From the NCBI GenBank assembly GCA_034509735.1, contig JACGWO010000005.1, positions 40,268,479 to 40,332,478 of the forward strand: a stretch of 64,000 bases of DNA. Reading direction: 5' to 3'. Both the position numbers and the translations under genes were made by a program. Positions within the stretch are counted from its first letter, which is position 1. Each line of letters opens with the position of its first letter. Below are positions 49,776 to 60,148 of the stretch, piece by piece. The DNA comes from Sesamum alatum (lineage: Eukaryota > Streptophyta > Magnoliopsida > Lamiales > Pedaliaceae). The notes below the pieces were generated by a model, which worked only from the letters and a program-made list of their open reading frames with translations, did not search any database and was not told where the DNA came from.

Positions 49776-49895
49776 ATGGTGGTGATTGAAGAATCCCCTG
49801 CACCTGCACCAGCACCATATACCTTAAAGAAGTCACCGCCGGACCATATTTATGCACTGCCGCCCGCCGAGGGATATAAATCCGATTACATATGA
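49776..49895 (+). CDS. Displaced N-terminal frame or uORF of the TTC1-like gene
   Basis: A 39-codon frame beginning MVVIEESPAPAPAPY and ending EGYKSDYI, then TGA. Its ATG context (AAAAATGG) is strong. It overlaps the start of the main TTC1-like frame by 44 bases in another phase. Composition looks like a real N-terminus (acid and proline). Either a one-base indel or assembly error splits one exon, or this is a long overlapping upstream ORF that would reduce translation of the main frame. Confidence 0.45.
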   Translation: MVVIEESPAPAPAPYTLKKSPPDHIYALPPAEGYKSDYI

Positions 49896-51953
49896 CCCTG
49901 CAATTCAAACGGAGACAAACGATACTGAGGGAGAACAAGAAGATGCCAGTCGTTCTCCAAATGACACGGTTAACAATAATGGAGACATCAGCAAAGTAAA
50001 GCAGCAACCGCCACAATCAAATCAGGATAAGGATGCTCAACTAAGTGAGGTACTATGATTTGATCGAGTCACTTGTTTTCAGTTTCCTCCTTGCACGATC
50101 ACGGTTAGATACTGATTGTGACATAATATATTCCAACATGAATTAACGAGTGGTTTAGCTTCAGAAACTGTTAGCATTCGATCAACACATTATGTCAATA
50201 TGTTTTGGTGAACGCGATGAAGATAAATTGGAATGTGAAGAGTCCAATTCATTCTTTCTTCCTGATAACGTCCAAAAGGAAAAGCTACCAGTAGAAAATA
50301 CATGTTTGTGCATATTTGTGTTCCCTAAGATGTGGTCACATGGTGGCTGTTTCTATTTTTTCCTTGTGTTTACTACATTTCTGCTGTTTATGTTCTGAAT
50401 ATTCCCGTTTTTCTTGGCAAGGAAAAAACATTCAACTCAGCTAATGATGCAAAAGTTGAAGGAAATACATTATTTAAAGATGGGCTATATGTTGAGGCAC
50501 TGAACAAGTATGAGCTTGCTTTACAAATGGCACCACATGGGCTCTCATCCACTGAAATACGATCAATATGCCATGCAAATCGTGCTGCTTGTTTCTCTAA
50601 ACTGGTATGCCCACAATACATAACTATGCTGTCACTATCTTCTATTTCGCATCTCCCTGATTTATCTACTAGAAATTATTCTGGTTCCATTAATCTACTA
50701 ACTTGATTTGCAGGGAAAATTTGAAGAAGTGATTAAGGAGTGCACAAAGGCATTAGAATTAAATCCTAGGTACACAAAAGTCCTGCTCCGACGGGCTGAG
50801 GCACATGAAAAGCTTGAACACTATGAAGAGACCATTGCTGGTAAATTTGGATTCCAGGATGTATGATGATACTTAAAGATATAGATATGCATTAGTTGTT
50901 ATTATTAGCCATTGCTTGCCTTATTCCACCGTTGTCCTTTGAAAGTGTGAATCCTTGCCTGCCCTGGAGGGTTTTTTCTGGATTTGTGTCAAATAGATGA
51001 GTTTGAATATTCATTCTGTGTGTTAATGGCCATTTGTTATCCCATCTAAAGAAAATGGTTGAGCTCATACTCTTCTAGACTTGGCGCTTGTGTCATGTTT
51101 TTTATATTATCATCAGAGACAATGTTTTATTGCAGATACGACAAAAGTTTTGGAGTTGGATCCATCAGAAGGCCAAGCTAGAAGAGCCATTATTCGTTTA
51201 AAGCCATTGGCAGATGAGAAACGTGAAAAGATGAAGGATGAAATGATTGGTGAGATTAAATAAGCTTACCTCAGTCTGTTTCCTTATTCCACATGTTAGT
51301 GCTATTCCTTACGGTTTTAGTGCAATAGCGTGTTTGTTCTCATTTTTATTATTATTTTTTGTTTATTCCTTTGTTACATGGATATATGAGCATGTTTCTT
51401 CGTTTAGAAAGAAAGGTCTTATACACCAAACAGAGTCGAGTGTGTTGCTGCAAGCTATAATTATATCCAGCATCTCTGTAACATTCATTGATGTCAACAT
51501 TTTCTTGTGTATATTCATCTTAGATTTCTAGTAGGTACTTTGAAGGTGTTTCTAGAATCGCCAAATCTATTTTCTTGTGTAAGAAGTGGATGTTCCCTTG
51601 ATGACATTTCTTTTGTTCAAAGAATTACCTTTACCCCCCTACCCCCGCCTCCCCACACACACACGCAGAAAAAAAAAAATTAAAAAAGTAGTGGTATTGT
51701 GTGCGTGTGTTATGTGATAATTTACGACTACATAGAAAATCTCAATTATGAATCCTCTAATTTACTGCACACTTCTGGAATATTTTTGGGATTGCTTCCT
51801 TACAAAGGCTAACTAGTTCACTTTGCTTTATGATCAGGAAAACTGAAAGAAATGGGGAACTCACTTTTGGGGCATTTTGGAATGTCTGTTGACAACTTCA
51901 AAGCTGTCAAAGATCCTAACACCGGTTCCTACTCTATTTCATTTCAAAACTAG
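49852..51953 (+). CDS. TTC1-like tetratricopeptide repeat protein
   Basis: The plant counterpart of TTC1, a TPR protein of the kind that binds chaperones. Six exons join in frame: 49852-50049, 50165-50290, 50422-50604, 50714-50840, 51136-51249, 51838-51953, giving 287 residues from this ATG. The N-terminal part is acidic and disordered (TETNDTEGEQEDASRSPN). Three TPR units follow: AKVEGNTLFKDGLYVEALNK, CHANRAACFSKLGKFEEVIK with KALELNPRYTKVLLRRAEAH, and TTKVLELDPSEGQARRAI. The C-terminus GKLKEMGNSLLGHFGMSVDN and FKAVKDPNTGSYSISFQN is the TTC1 hallmark. The ATG at 49852 has a poor context (TTTATGC), and a better start at 49776 lies in another frame, so the true N-terminus is unresolved. Confidence 0.85.
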
Positions 51954-52473
51954 GTTTAGTCCCTTCTTTTATATTATTCATGCGTTGATAGAATTTAAGG
52001 ATATGAACCAAGGAACTCGCCTGCTTCTGTATGGATCTTATGATCAAATATTTTTTCATTATAAATTCAGAGATCAAGTTTTTGCATTCCATGTTCTCCT
52101 GAATGAGGCCATATTTATCACATGAGCAATTAGATTATCTGTGTTTCTTCAGGCATATGTGTAAGAGGCAGTCCGTAGAAAAACCTTGTAAATTCTTTGG
52201 CTGTGGATTGCATTCATATGCCCAACATGGCTAGTAAATAAGCACGAAATACACTAAAATATTGGCACCCGATGGTTGTTGAAGATTAACAGATTCTCCA
52301 CCCCTGTTTGGCCAAACTGTCTCATGTTCACACGACAATTTGAACGAGTTCACTGATGGACTGTACAAGTACATTGACATATTACAAAGCATAGTGTCTG
52401 CACAGCAAGGAAAAATAATACAGTTTATTCAGTATCAGTACACTAACCCAACGTATATTTTTCCCATTTATAA
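51954..52473. other. Convergent 3' spacer
   Basis: 3' ends of the TTC1-like gene (+) and the YSL gene (-). No gene is visible. Confidence 0.5.
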
Positions 52474-55443
52474 CTAGGACCCTAAAAATTTGTCAACCCT
52501 ATTGTTTGTTGCTCTTGAGATAAACTTCATGCAAATGGGAGGTTTGACCCCTGCAAGCGCCAGTATAGAGCTGGGCAGCGTCCACATTCCATCACCACAT
52601 ATTAAACCTGAGGCAACGGCAGGTCCAAATGCATCTGCCTTGGCCTTGTTCAGTTTCTGCCAGATATACAGTATCAGACTTCCAACACACATATCAATGG
52701 CAAAGTAGGAACCCAAGTAAAATGGAATAGCCATTGCCATCGGAAGTGGGATGAACCAAGACCTTTTCTTGCCCAGACCATCTCTAATCATGTTAATTAG
52801 AATGGCTGCTGCGAAGAATACATAACATAGCTTCAGGCAATTCTTTGGCAGTGCTGAGAAGCCTTCAACCCCCAACTTAGCCATATTATAATACACAGTA
52901 GCAAAAGGAGCAGGATATGAACTTGTGGGATACCCGATATCGGGAAAAGCCTTGTAGAAGATCCAAAACACACATGGAGAAATCACACATCCCATTGCCG
53001 TGCCAATCACTTGGCTCACAAACATTGAACGAGGGGAAGCCAAGGTCAAGTAGCCGGTCTTGAAATCCTGCATGAGGTCAGAGGCAGTCGAGACGATGTT
53101 CATCATTACACCACATGCCGCCAACCCAGCAAGAATTCCTCCGTGAGAGGCACCTGCCCATGCCCCTATTGTAAAGATGGCAAGTTTCCCATATGTGGAT
53201 GCTAGTGACCAATCTGTGAGCCCACACCCAAATGCATTGCAAAAGGCTAATGCTGGGGCAAAAATGTAGATGACTATTATGTGGTACCATTTGAGGTGGT
53301 GGAAGATATGAGGAAGAGTTGCTGTAGAGACTGCAGCAATGGCAACATATCCTCCAACGGCAAACCATATTGGTATTTGATCCTTTAGAAAGAGTTGAGA
53401 ACGACACTGATCATCATAACTTTGAGATTCTATGGATGGAAAGGAATGTTGTGTTACTGGGATTTGCGAGTTGGCTTTTCTCTCGTGGAGTTTCAAGAAC
53501 AAGCCGATTAATGTCCGGCTCAGCACCTTGAAGAAGTTGTATAAGCCATCACCAAGAATCATGGCGATGCCAATAAATACCTGAGTAAGTTTTTTGGCAC
53601 AGATTTTGTTTCAGGGAATATCATCAAACATGAAACTAGTAATGTTTGTAAGTTGAGAAGACCAGGAAAGTACCTTATAACCTTGAAGGCCTCCGAAATT
53701 GTCTGGGGGGAGATCAGCAGAATACCAGTCACCCTTTCTATTTTCAATGAGTGGCCACATGATACCCCAAGAAAGGATTCCTCCAACCAGTACAGATACA
53801 TTTATGATGTGCGGACAAATCATTCCAACTCCTACATATGTTGCTGAGAAATCAAAGAAAAACCTGTAATTTCACAAGGAACATATGAAAGTGCTTATTA
53901 GCACATCACCTCATAGAAATAACTTGTTTATTTGACAAAGTTGATGTTTGTCTTAATGACAGGAAGTCCATGCAGTGAAGGTTATCTTGTTTTGTGACTG
54001 TTCTTACTTGTATTCATATGCTTTCAATCCAAAGGTTGGGAAGCTTGCAAACCCACAGTCCTCTCCAGCAGTGAAGAACCATTGAAAGAAGCCCCACAAG
54101 AAGCTGAAGGAGAAAAACTTGCCTAGCTCTCTCACCTGCTTCCTGAAATATACATGAAAACGAACAAATTCTTGGCATGATCATCTTCGAAGCAAATCTG
54201 AACATTACTTTTCCTCTTTCTACAAGTTCTTAAATGAATTTCCAAGCTTTATCATTGGGATAATGGCTTACTTTGCTAGTTTAGCTCCTTCTGGGGTGTG
54301 GAAGCTGTTGATAAGATGCGCGGTTGCAGTTCCACTCGGATATGTCAACTTGAAGTCTATGATCATGATCTGAAAGAAATTAATAGCTATACATCATGCA
54401 AGACGTGGAAACACTATAAACCAATTATTTTCCGACTAGTTTATATACATGGATTGGGTATAAGTAAATCATGTTTGCATGACATTCCTTTATAATTTCC
54501 CTTTTTCTTCCTTGTTTTAACAAATGCCAGTTTGCTCAAGCAGCCTAGGAGAAAAGATTACCTTCCGGAGAGGCACCACGGAGAATAAGCCTAGGAAGCT
54601 AACTACAAAGAGAAAGCCAATCATCCAACCGAGTGATGGGTTCTTGTAGTTGAACCCATCCGTCCTGTGTTCTGATTGTTGGGCTATCTGCTCGCTCATT
54701 CCAAAAAGATAGCTTCCGAAACCTCCTGTACAGGATGAAAAAGATTGGTCAAATCCTGGTGCAACTTCTATGCATATTGCTGTCTTTTTCTAGCACAGGT
54801 AATCTGATCTTCTTGAATGCTCAATTGCATAGGATTGTTCTATGATGTTTATGAAATACGAGAAACTTTTACTTGCACTTTCCAATACAGAGATTATAGG
54901 GTAACGCCTAAAAGATTACAACATTCCAGTCAAGGATTCTTCATACAGATCAAGAAATTGGCTCCATGATTTTCTGTCTAAACTCGAGTGAAAACAATAC
55001 TGGAAAAAGGAATTATCTACTTGAGAGGATTCGTGAATCTTACCACTAAAGGCAATGCCGGCAGAAGCAACAACACAGGTCTGGATGACGGTGTTCTCTT
55101 GACGAGTAAAGGGCTGCCTCAACATGCCGGATTTTGCAATGAGCTTAGTCCAAGTCTTGACGAAGAAGAATCCCAGTAGTCCAGCAGACACGTTGAGGGA
55201 TGGTATGATCCCAGTGGTGAGGTTGAGTTTCATGACTATGAAGCAGAACATCACTGACAGCAGAAAACTCACAGCAAAAGCTCTCACCGTCAGCTGTTTC
55301 CTCCATGAGGGCACCTCCTTATCCTCAAATATCCTCTCCACAGAAAACTCTTCATCTTCTTTCTTAACCTTCTCCTTCCTTTCATCATTTATACCTTCTA
55401 ATTCAATCCCACCCTCCTCATTTTTCTCTCTTTTCCTTTCCAT
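52474..55443 (-). CDS. YSL7: Yellow stripe-like (YSL) oligopeptide transporter
   Basis: A membrane transporter of the OPT superfamily; YSL proteins carry metal-nicotianamine complexes or small peptides across membranes. Six minus-strand exons join in frame to 697 residues: 55443-55044, 54725-54562, 54369-54272, 54142-54008, 53863-53674, 53580-52474. After a charged N-terminus ([20 protein letters not shown]) come many hydrophobic segments. Family motifs are clear: [109 protein letters not shown] and [20 protein letters not shown]. These fit the YSL5/7/8 clade best in my memory; the exact orthologue (YSL7 is used here) is less certain than the family. All coding is intact. Confidence 0.92.
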
Positions 55444-55964
55444 CTCTTCTCCCTACTCTTTTTGGGATCAGAGTGATTAAATTAAGAATCTCCAAGAATG
55501 TGGAGTTTTATACTAGTACAGAATTGGAATATCTAATGCTTTGGAGGCTCCATATGTCCAAGTCAAGGGTGTGGGGAAAAAGGAGCAACTATCACATGCA
55601 TCCATATATATTTTGCAATCAATCAAGGCGCCGGGCCGGGCCATATGGAGTGATGCATCTGGCCTTATTCTTCAAGTCAACCTCATCAACTATGAGATCT
55701 ACGCAAATGACCAAGTGATTTTTGTAACTGGAGAGAGATCATTTCCCTCAGTAAAATTCATATTGGAGCAGTGAAAACTAGCTCAAAAGCGAGCTAACAT
55801 ATACTTATTTGAAGCTGCAGATATTACTCAGAATGATCTAAATATTAGTGCCTTTTGTCAACAAGAAAGTAAGAAGTGTGATGAGTAATTAGGTGGGAGG
55901 CAGAGACAGGTAATGAAGCATTAAAGTATTGTGTGGATGTCTCAATCAACTTAGCCAGTCTGCT

Positions 55965-56345
55965 ACATACAGGCTTATAACATGGATATTTTTGGATTAA
56001 TATCACTATTGTGATCTCTATTATATGTTGTTAGTTCACACGGTATATATAGTCTTCTTATTAGGATAATAATATCGGTGATCTGAACCATCTGACACCA
56101 ATTATTAGAGAGAAGCATCGCCGGCCTCTAAGTTCATAATAAATAATTGATCAGGAAAAAGAACGATTAATTAGTTTATGATCTGACATATGATTTCTTA
56201 ACTCTCAATCATAATATGTGTTAGTACACGTAATCTGTCAAATTAATCTTAGTTTAAAAATTATAAAGCTGATGGTAGCAGAATAGGACACCTTAATAAT
56301 AAAATGAAGGATCCTGGAACTAAGAAAGTGATGAGATGCAATGGG
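55965..56345. repeat. Diverged direct repeat A (left copy)
   Basis: Shares with 57150-57365 the ordered phrases CTTATAACATG, ATATCACTA, ATGTTGTTA then TTCACA, GGTGATCT, ATTGTTAGAGAGA-like (here ATTATTAGAGAGA), AAGCATC and ATCCTGG then TAAGAAAGTGA. Order and spacing are conserved although many bases differ. Confidence 0.65.
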
Positions 56346-56534
56346 AATATGGGGAGCAGCAGCCAGCAGGCAGAAGGCACAATCAAATCTATTAATTAAT
56401 GGAAAAATCACACAAGCGGAGGAAGTCGTAATCACGATGAATTAATGAAAAGTTAAGAATGGAAAGCAACATTATTAGTATATGTTGTTTGTGACTAATG
56501 AGAAAAACTTGAAATAGATGATGAATTTGAAAGC

Positions 56535-56700
56535 CTCTTTGTTTCCAAGCTGGAGCAGTTGATGTTGATAGCCATAGCCTTAGCCTTAAATGGGTGGACC
56601 AAATGGATGATAGTGCAAGACTTGAGGAGAACCAAACACATCAAAAACACAAAACCACCTTAGAATCAAATATCTCATTGTTATTTCCCATGCTGATTAT
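56535..56700. repeat. Diverged direct repeat B (left copy)
   Basis: GGAGCAGTTGATGTTGATAG, then CATAGCCTTAGCCTTAAATG, GGTGGAC, AACCAAAC, TTAGAATCAAAT, TCTCATTGTTAT. The partner is 56775-56940. Both are non-coding. Confidence 0.65.
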
Positions 56701-56774
56701 TAGTGAATTATTACAGTGTTGCTGATTAAGTCTTGTGGAAAAACTTGAAACCCCACCAATTTTAATGCCACTTT

Positions 56775-56940
56775 TTCCATTGCTGCAGGAGCAATTGATA
56801 GATAGCACAGCCTTAGCCTTAATTGGGTGGACAATAAATCAAACATAGAAAAAGTATACATATACTTGTCTTGTTGAGCTACAGATGGGACAACCAAACC
56901 TTAGACTCAAATTTTCTCATTGTCAATCTCCAACAGCTCC
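56775..56940. repeat. Diverged direct repeat B (right copy)
   Basis: CTGCAGGAGCAATTGATAG, then CACAGCCTTAGCCTTAATTG, GGTGGAC, AACCAAAC, TTAGACTCAAAT, TCTCATTGTCAA. It lies about 240 bases after its partner in the same orientation. Confidence 0.65.
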
Positions 56941-57149
56941 CTCATGTCTCTTTATATGCCTGTAGAATGAGGTTATTCATGATTTATCACCTTTGGGCTT
57001 CTCTGACTGATCGAATAGGATCTTGAGGTTTTCTCTGCTGCTCATTTTCCTATTCTATTTGTAGGCATTGTCTCTGCCAATGTTTCCTTAGCTTTTACTG
57101 AAAATAAAGCCAGCAACTGAAAAGGGAAAAGGGAACCCTTCATATATAT

Positions 57150-57365
57150 CCCTTATAACATGAATCTTTTTTAATATAATATCACTAAATTGATCCTACC
57201 TTATGTTGTTACTTCACAGTACTGCAATATCTTAGTCAAAATGATGATGGTGATCTCAACAATTGTTAGAGAGAAAAGCATCATCAACCCCATAGATTCG
57301 TGACAAGATTCAGCAGAAAATAGAATATTAGGATCCTGGTATTAAGAAAGTGAATCAGCTGACAT
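57150..57365. repeat. Diverged direct repeat A (right copy)
   Basis: Partner of 55965-56345, with TTATAACATGAATC, ATATCACTAAATTGATC, TTGTTACTTCACA, GGTGATCTCAACAATTG, TTAGAGAGAAAAGCATCATC and GATCCTGGTATTAAGAAAGT. Confidence 0.65.
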
Positions 57366-57566
57366 CCCAAATTAAGAAAATAAAGACATGCATCGAGTCT
57401 GCGTTTAATCACTAGTTTGAAATAAAAGATTGGAACTTTAATGAAATAAGATAAACCATGATTGAGGTGTTAAGAAGTGTATGGCTGTATGCAGATTAGC
57501 ATCGAATTAAAATGAATTTAGCTTGAAAATGACGAGAAGATTTTTCTCAAACATTACAAGGAGTAA

Positions 57567-59474
57567 CTACCAATAATCCCTGCAAGAACAAGAGCCATCT
57601 CTGAAACAATGAAATCTATTGCGGTCACGTACAACTATTTCTCTATCAACAATCTCCGATATCAGCTTAAAAGAAGCATGACAATCTTCACAGACGCGGA
57701 GATTCTTGAAAATTCTTATTGTTTCTCCAGGTGGTGTACTAATGAGCCCGAAAACCAGTGCTAGTTTCTCGCTGTGTCTAGACAAAACCTTCTCTTTTTC
57801 CTTCTCGTCTATGTCAAGTAGAACAACCGACGTGTTTGGTACGTATCCTTTCAGCCTCATACGTACTAGTAACTGATTCCACATCTTCAATATCTCCTGG
57901 AATTGAGGATGAGTGTCGTCCCCGGCCACAAACTCATGAGCTACCCCTTTGATACTAACCGAACTCCAGCCAAGAGTCTTCTTCAATCCTCGATTTCTCA
58001 TCAGCTTTCTCAACCTTGCTGCCTTGTCCCATTGCTTTGCTTCCGAGTATATGTTTGCCAAAACCACATAATAACCATCATTGAGGGGATCCAATTCATG
58101 CAAGTGTCTCATTGCTAATTCAGCCATTTCGATGGTCTTGTGGACTTTGCAGCCACCAAGAAGGGCTCCCCATATAGCTGCATTTGGCTTTACAGGCATC
58201 TGATTGATGAACTCATGGGCCTGTTGCAGCAGCCCTGCACGACTTAATAGATCAACCATGCAACCATAGTGTTCAATACCTGGAATTATTCCATAGTCTC
58301 TAGTCATGCTAGCAAAAAATGCATGTCCCTCGTTTATCAATCCCATATGACTACAAGCATTTAAGAGTCCAATGAAGGTGACTGCATTCGGCTTGATCCC
58401 TGTCCGTGTCATTTCAGAGAAGAGTTCCAAAGCTTCATCAGCTTTTCCATGTATTGCTAGTCCTTGGATCATGGTCGACCATGAGACTACTGTTTGTTCC
58501 TTCATACCCCCCAAAACATCACGTGCGGCTTCTAAACATCCACATTTTATATACATGTCAATCAGAGTGTTAGAAATTTGGATGTTTCTCTGAAACCCAC
58601 TCTCATCTGAATACTTATGAATCCTACGTCCAACATCAAGTGCACCAAGATCAGCACAGGCTGCTAAAGCCGCCACCACAGTCACCTCATTAGGCTTCAA
58701 CCCCACTTCTTCCATCTTTGTGAAAAGATCAACAGCCTCCTTTGGCTTCCCACACTGAACAAAACCTGAAACCATAGCAGTCCATGACCTCACATTCCTC
58801 TCAGGCATTTGTAGGAACATCTCATATGCTGAATCAGCATCACCCCTCTTCACTAGCTGTGTGATCATTGTATTCCAAGTAACGATATCTCGCTGGGGCA
58901 TCTTATTGAACAATAGAATCGCATCACTTATCTGCCCACAAGATGCATATAAATGCAAGACCACATTTTGCAGAACCAAGTTGAATTGAAGTCCAAGCTT
59001 TTCAATAAATGCATGAATGATTCTCCCATGGAAAAGATCAAGTAATTGCAAGCATGCCTTGAGAACAAAGGAGCAAGTGAAACTATCAGGGCACACATTG
59101 TGCCTTCGCAGCTGGTGAAACAGCAAAATAGCATCAAATGGAGAATCACTCTCAGCAAAATCTCTCAAGCAAGAATTCCACATGGAAATTTCTGGCTGGT
59201 CAACTTGCTGAAAAATTTGTCGAGCATACGGAAAACTAGAAGTAAGAGCACAAACAGAGGCTACACGGGACAGTGGGAGGGCTGAGAGAGGAGTTCCAGT
59301 TTTGATGACAAGAGTATGAACTTGTTGGAGCTCAAATGGGGAGTTAAATTTATGAAACAGTTCGGTTCTGAGAGTTTCTGACGTGGGCTTCAACGAACTA
59401 TGTAAGCTGTGTCTTTGTTCAAAACTCAAGGAAGGAAGCATACAAATGGATATAAAGGGTAGTGGACAAACCAT
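57567..59474 (-). CDS. PLS-DYW PPR protein, probable C-to-U RNA-editing factor
   Basis: An intronless gene of 635 residues starting MVCPLPFISICMLPS. PPR motifs in P, L, S order run from about residue 95 to 440, for example QPEISMWNSCLRDFAESDSP, CPDSFTCSFVLKAC, RDIVTWNTMITQLVKRGD, RNVRSWTAMVSGFVQCGK and KPNEVTVVAALAACADLGAL. E and E+ regions follow (NAAIWGALLGGCKVHKTIEM ... KTLGWSSVSIKG). The DYW domain is complete: HSEKLALVFGLISTPPGE with the HSE zinc/catalytic signature, CEDCH with the CxxC pair, and the C-terminal FHCFRDGSCSCRDYW. DYW proteins carry out cytidine deamination of organelle transcripts. Which organelle and site is unknown. It resembles the At5g66520-like group only in general layout; I give no symbol. 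It is divergent from the Mpv17-like gene. Confidence 0.95.
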   Translation of the reverse strand: MVCPLPFISICMLPSLSFEQRHSLHSSLKPTSETLRTELFHKFNSPFELQQVHTLVIKTGTPLSALPLSRVASVCALTSSFPYARQIFQQVDQPEISMWNSCLRDFAESDSPFDAILLFHQLRRHNVCPDSFTCSFVLKACLQLLDLFHGRIIHAFIEKLGLQFNLVLQNVVLHLYASCGQISDAILLFNKMPQRDIVTWNTMITQLVKRGDADSAYEMFLQMPERNVRSWTAMVSGFVQCGKPKEAVDLFTKMEEVGLKPNEVTVVAALAACADLGALDVGRRIHKYSDESGFQRNIQISNTLIDMYIKCGCLEAARDVLGGMKEQTVVSWSTMIQGLAIHGKADEALELFSEMTRTGIKPNAVTFIGLLNACSHMGLINEGHAFFASMTRDYGIIPGIEHYGCMVDLLSRAGLLQQAHEFINQMPVKPNAAIWGALLGGCKVHKTIEMAELAMRHLHELDPLNDGYYVVLANIYSEAKQWDKAARLRKLMRNRGLKKTLGWSSVSIKGVAHEFVAGDDTHPQFQEILKMWNQLLVRMRLKGYVPNTSVVLLDIDEKEKEKVLSRHSEKLALVFGLISTPPGETIRIFKNLRVCEDCHASFKLISEIVDREIVVRDRNRFHCFRDGSCSCRDYW

Positions 59475-60148
59475 AGCAACTTTGGAATTGATAAATTATA
59501 ACTGCAAACATCAAAAGAGAGAGCCTTTAAGCATCAAATGCATCCAACCATTATGGTAGAGACTGTCAAAACCAGAGGATACAATCTTCACCTCCGCAAA
59601 AACTGAAATAGGGAATCATAGATGTAGCATTTATGTGTCACAAAAGGCAAGCGAAGACGAAAGGCCCCTTAAAGATTTTAAGAAACTGGCAAATAAAGAC
59701 CACCTCATTTCACCAAGATTTCAATGGCATCTAATACTACTTACCAGAATTAAGAGGAAGGACCACAGAAAACCATATGACTCAAAATACAATGCCCACC
59801 ATCACCATGAATTAGATAAATTTTGAAAAAAATGACAATGAGCCCAGTTCAGTCCATTTATACAAGCAAAAACCAGGAAAGAAGGATATAGGGCAGCGAA
59901 AAAGAGTCGACACAAGGGAATATTATTGCAAGAAGCTGATAAAATTGTAAGATTTTGTCTTTGCCCCATTTTGACGATGAAGTAAGTGGAAATACCGGGT
60001 CAGGTCGGATTGGGGCAGCCGGTTTAAAAAGTAAATTGCTTTTGGTACTTACTAGCTGTAAAAGGACTAAAACCTCAAAAACCCACATTTTGTCAGCAAA
60101 CATTTATACTCCTATTATCCGTTGGTGGAAGAGAGGCTAAGCCCAAGT
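59475..60148. promoter_or_regulatory. Divergent promoter region, DYW PPR / Mpv17-like
   Basis: About 670 bases between two divergent starts. No gene is visible and no strong regulatory motif was recognised. Confidence 0.4.

Larger units (their letters stand above)
55444..57566. other. Two-kilobase intergenic region with diverged direct repeats
   Basis: No gene is seen in 2.1 kb. The region is built partly of decayed duplicates (see separate entries). The YSL promoter should lie at its left side, with TATATATTTTG near 55605. The 3' UTR of the DYW PPR gene lies at its right side. Confidence 0.5.

Noticed and set aside
52490..52708. 72-codon plus-strand frame
   Set aside because: Antisense shadow of the last YSL exon.
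55541..55774. 77-codon plus-strand frame upstream of the YSL gene
   Set aside because: Looks moderately coding-like but has no family, and lies in the promoter of a divergent intact gene. Not supported.
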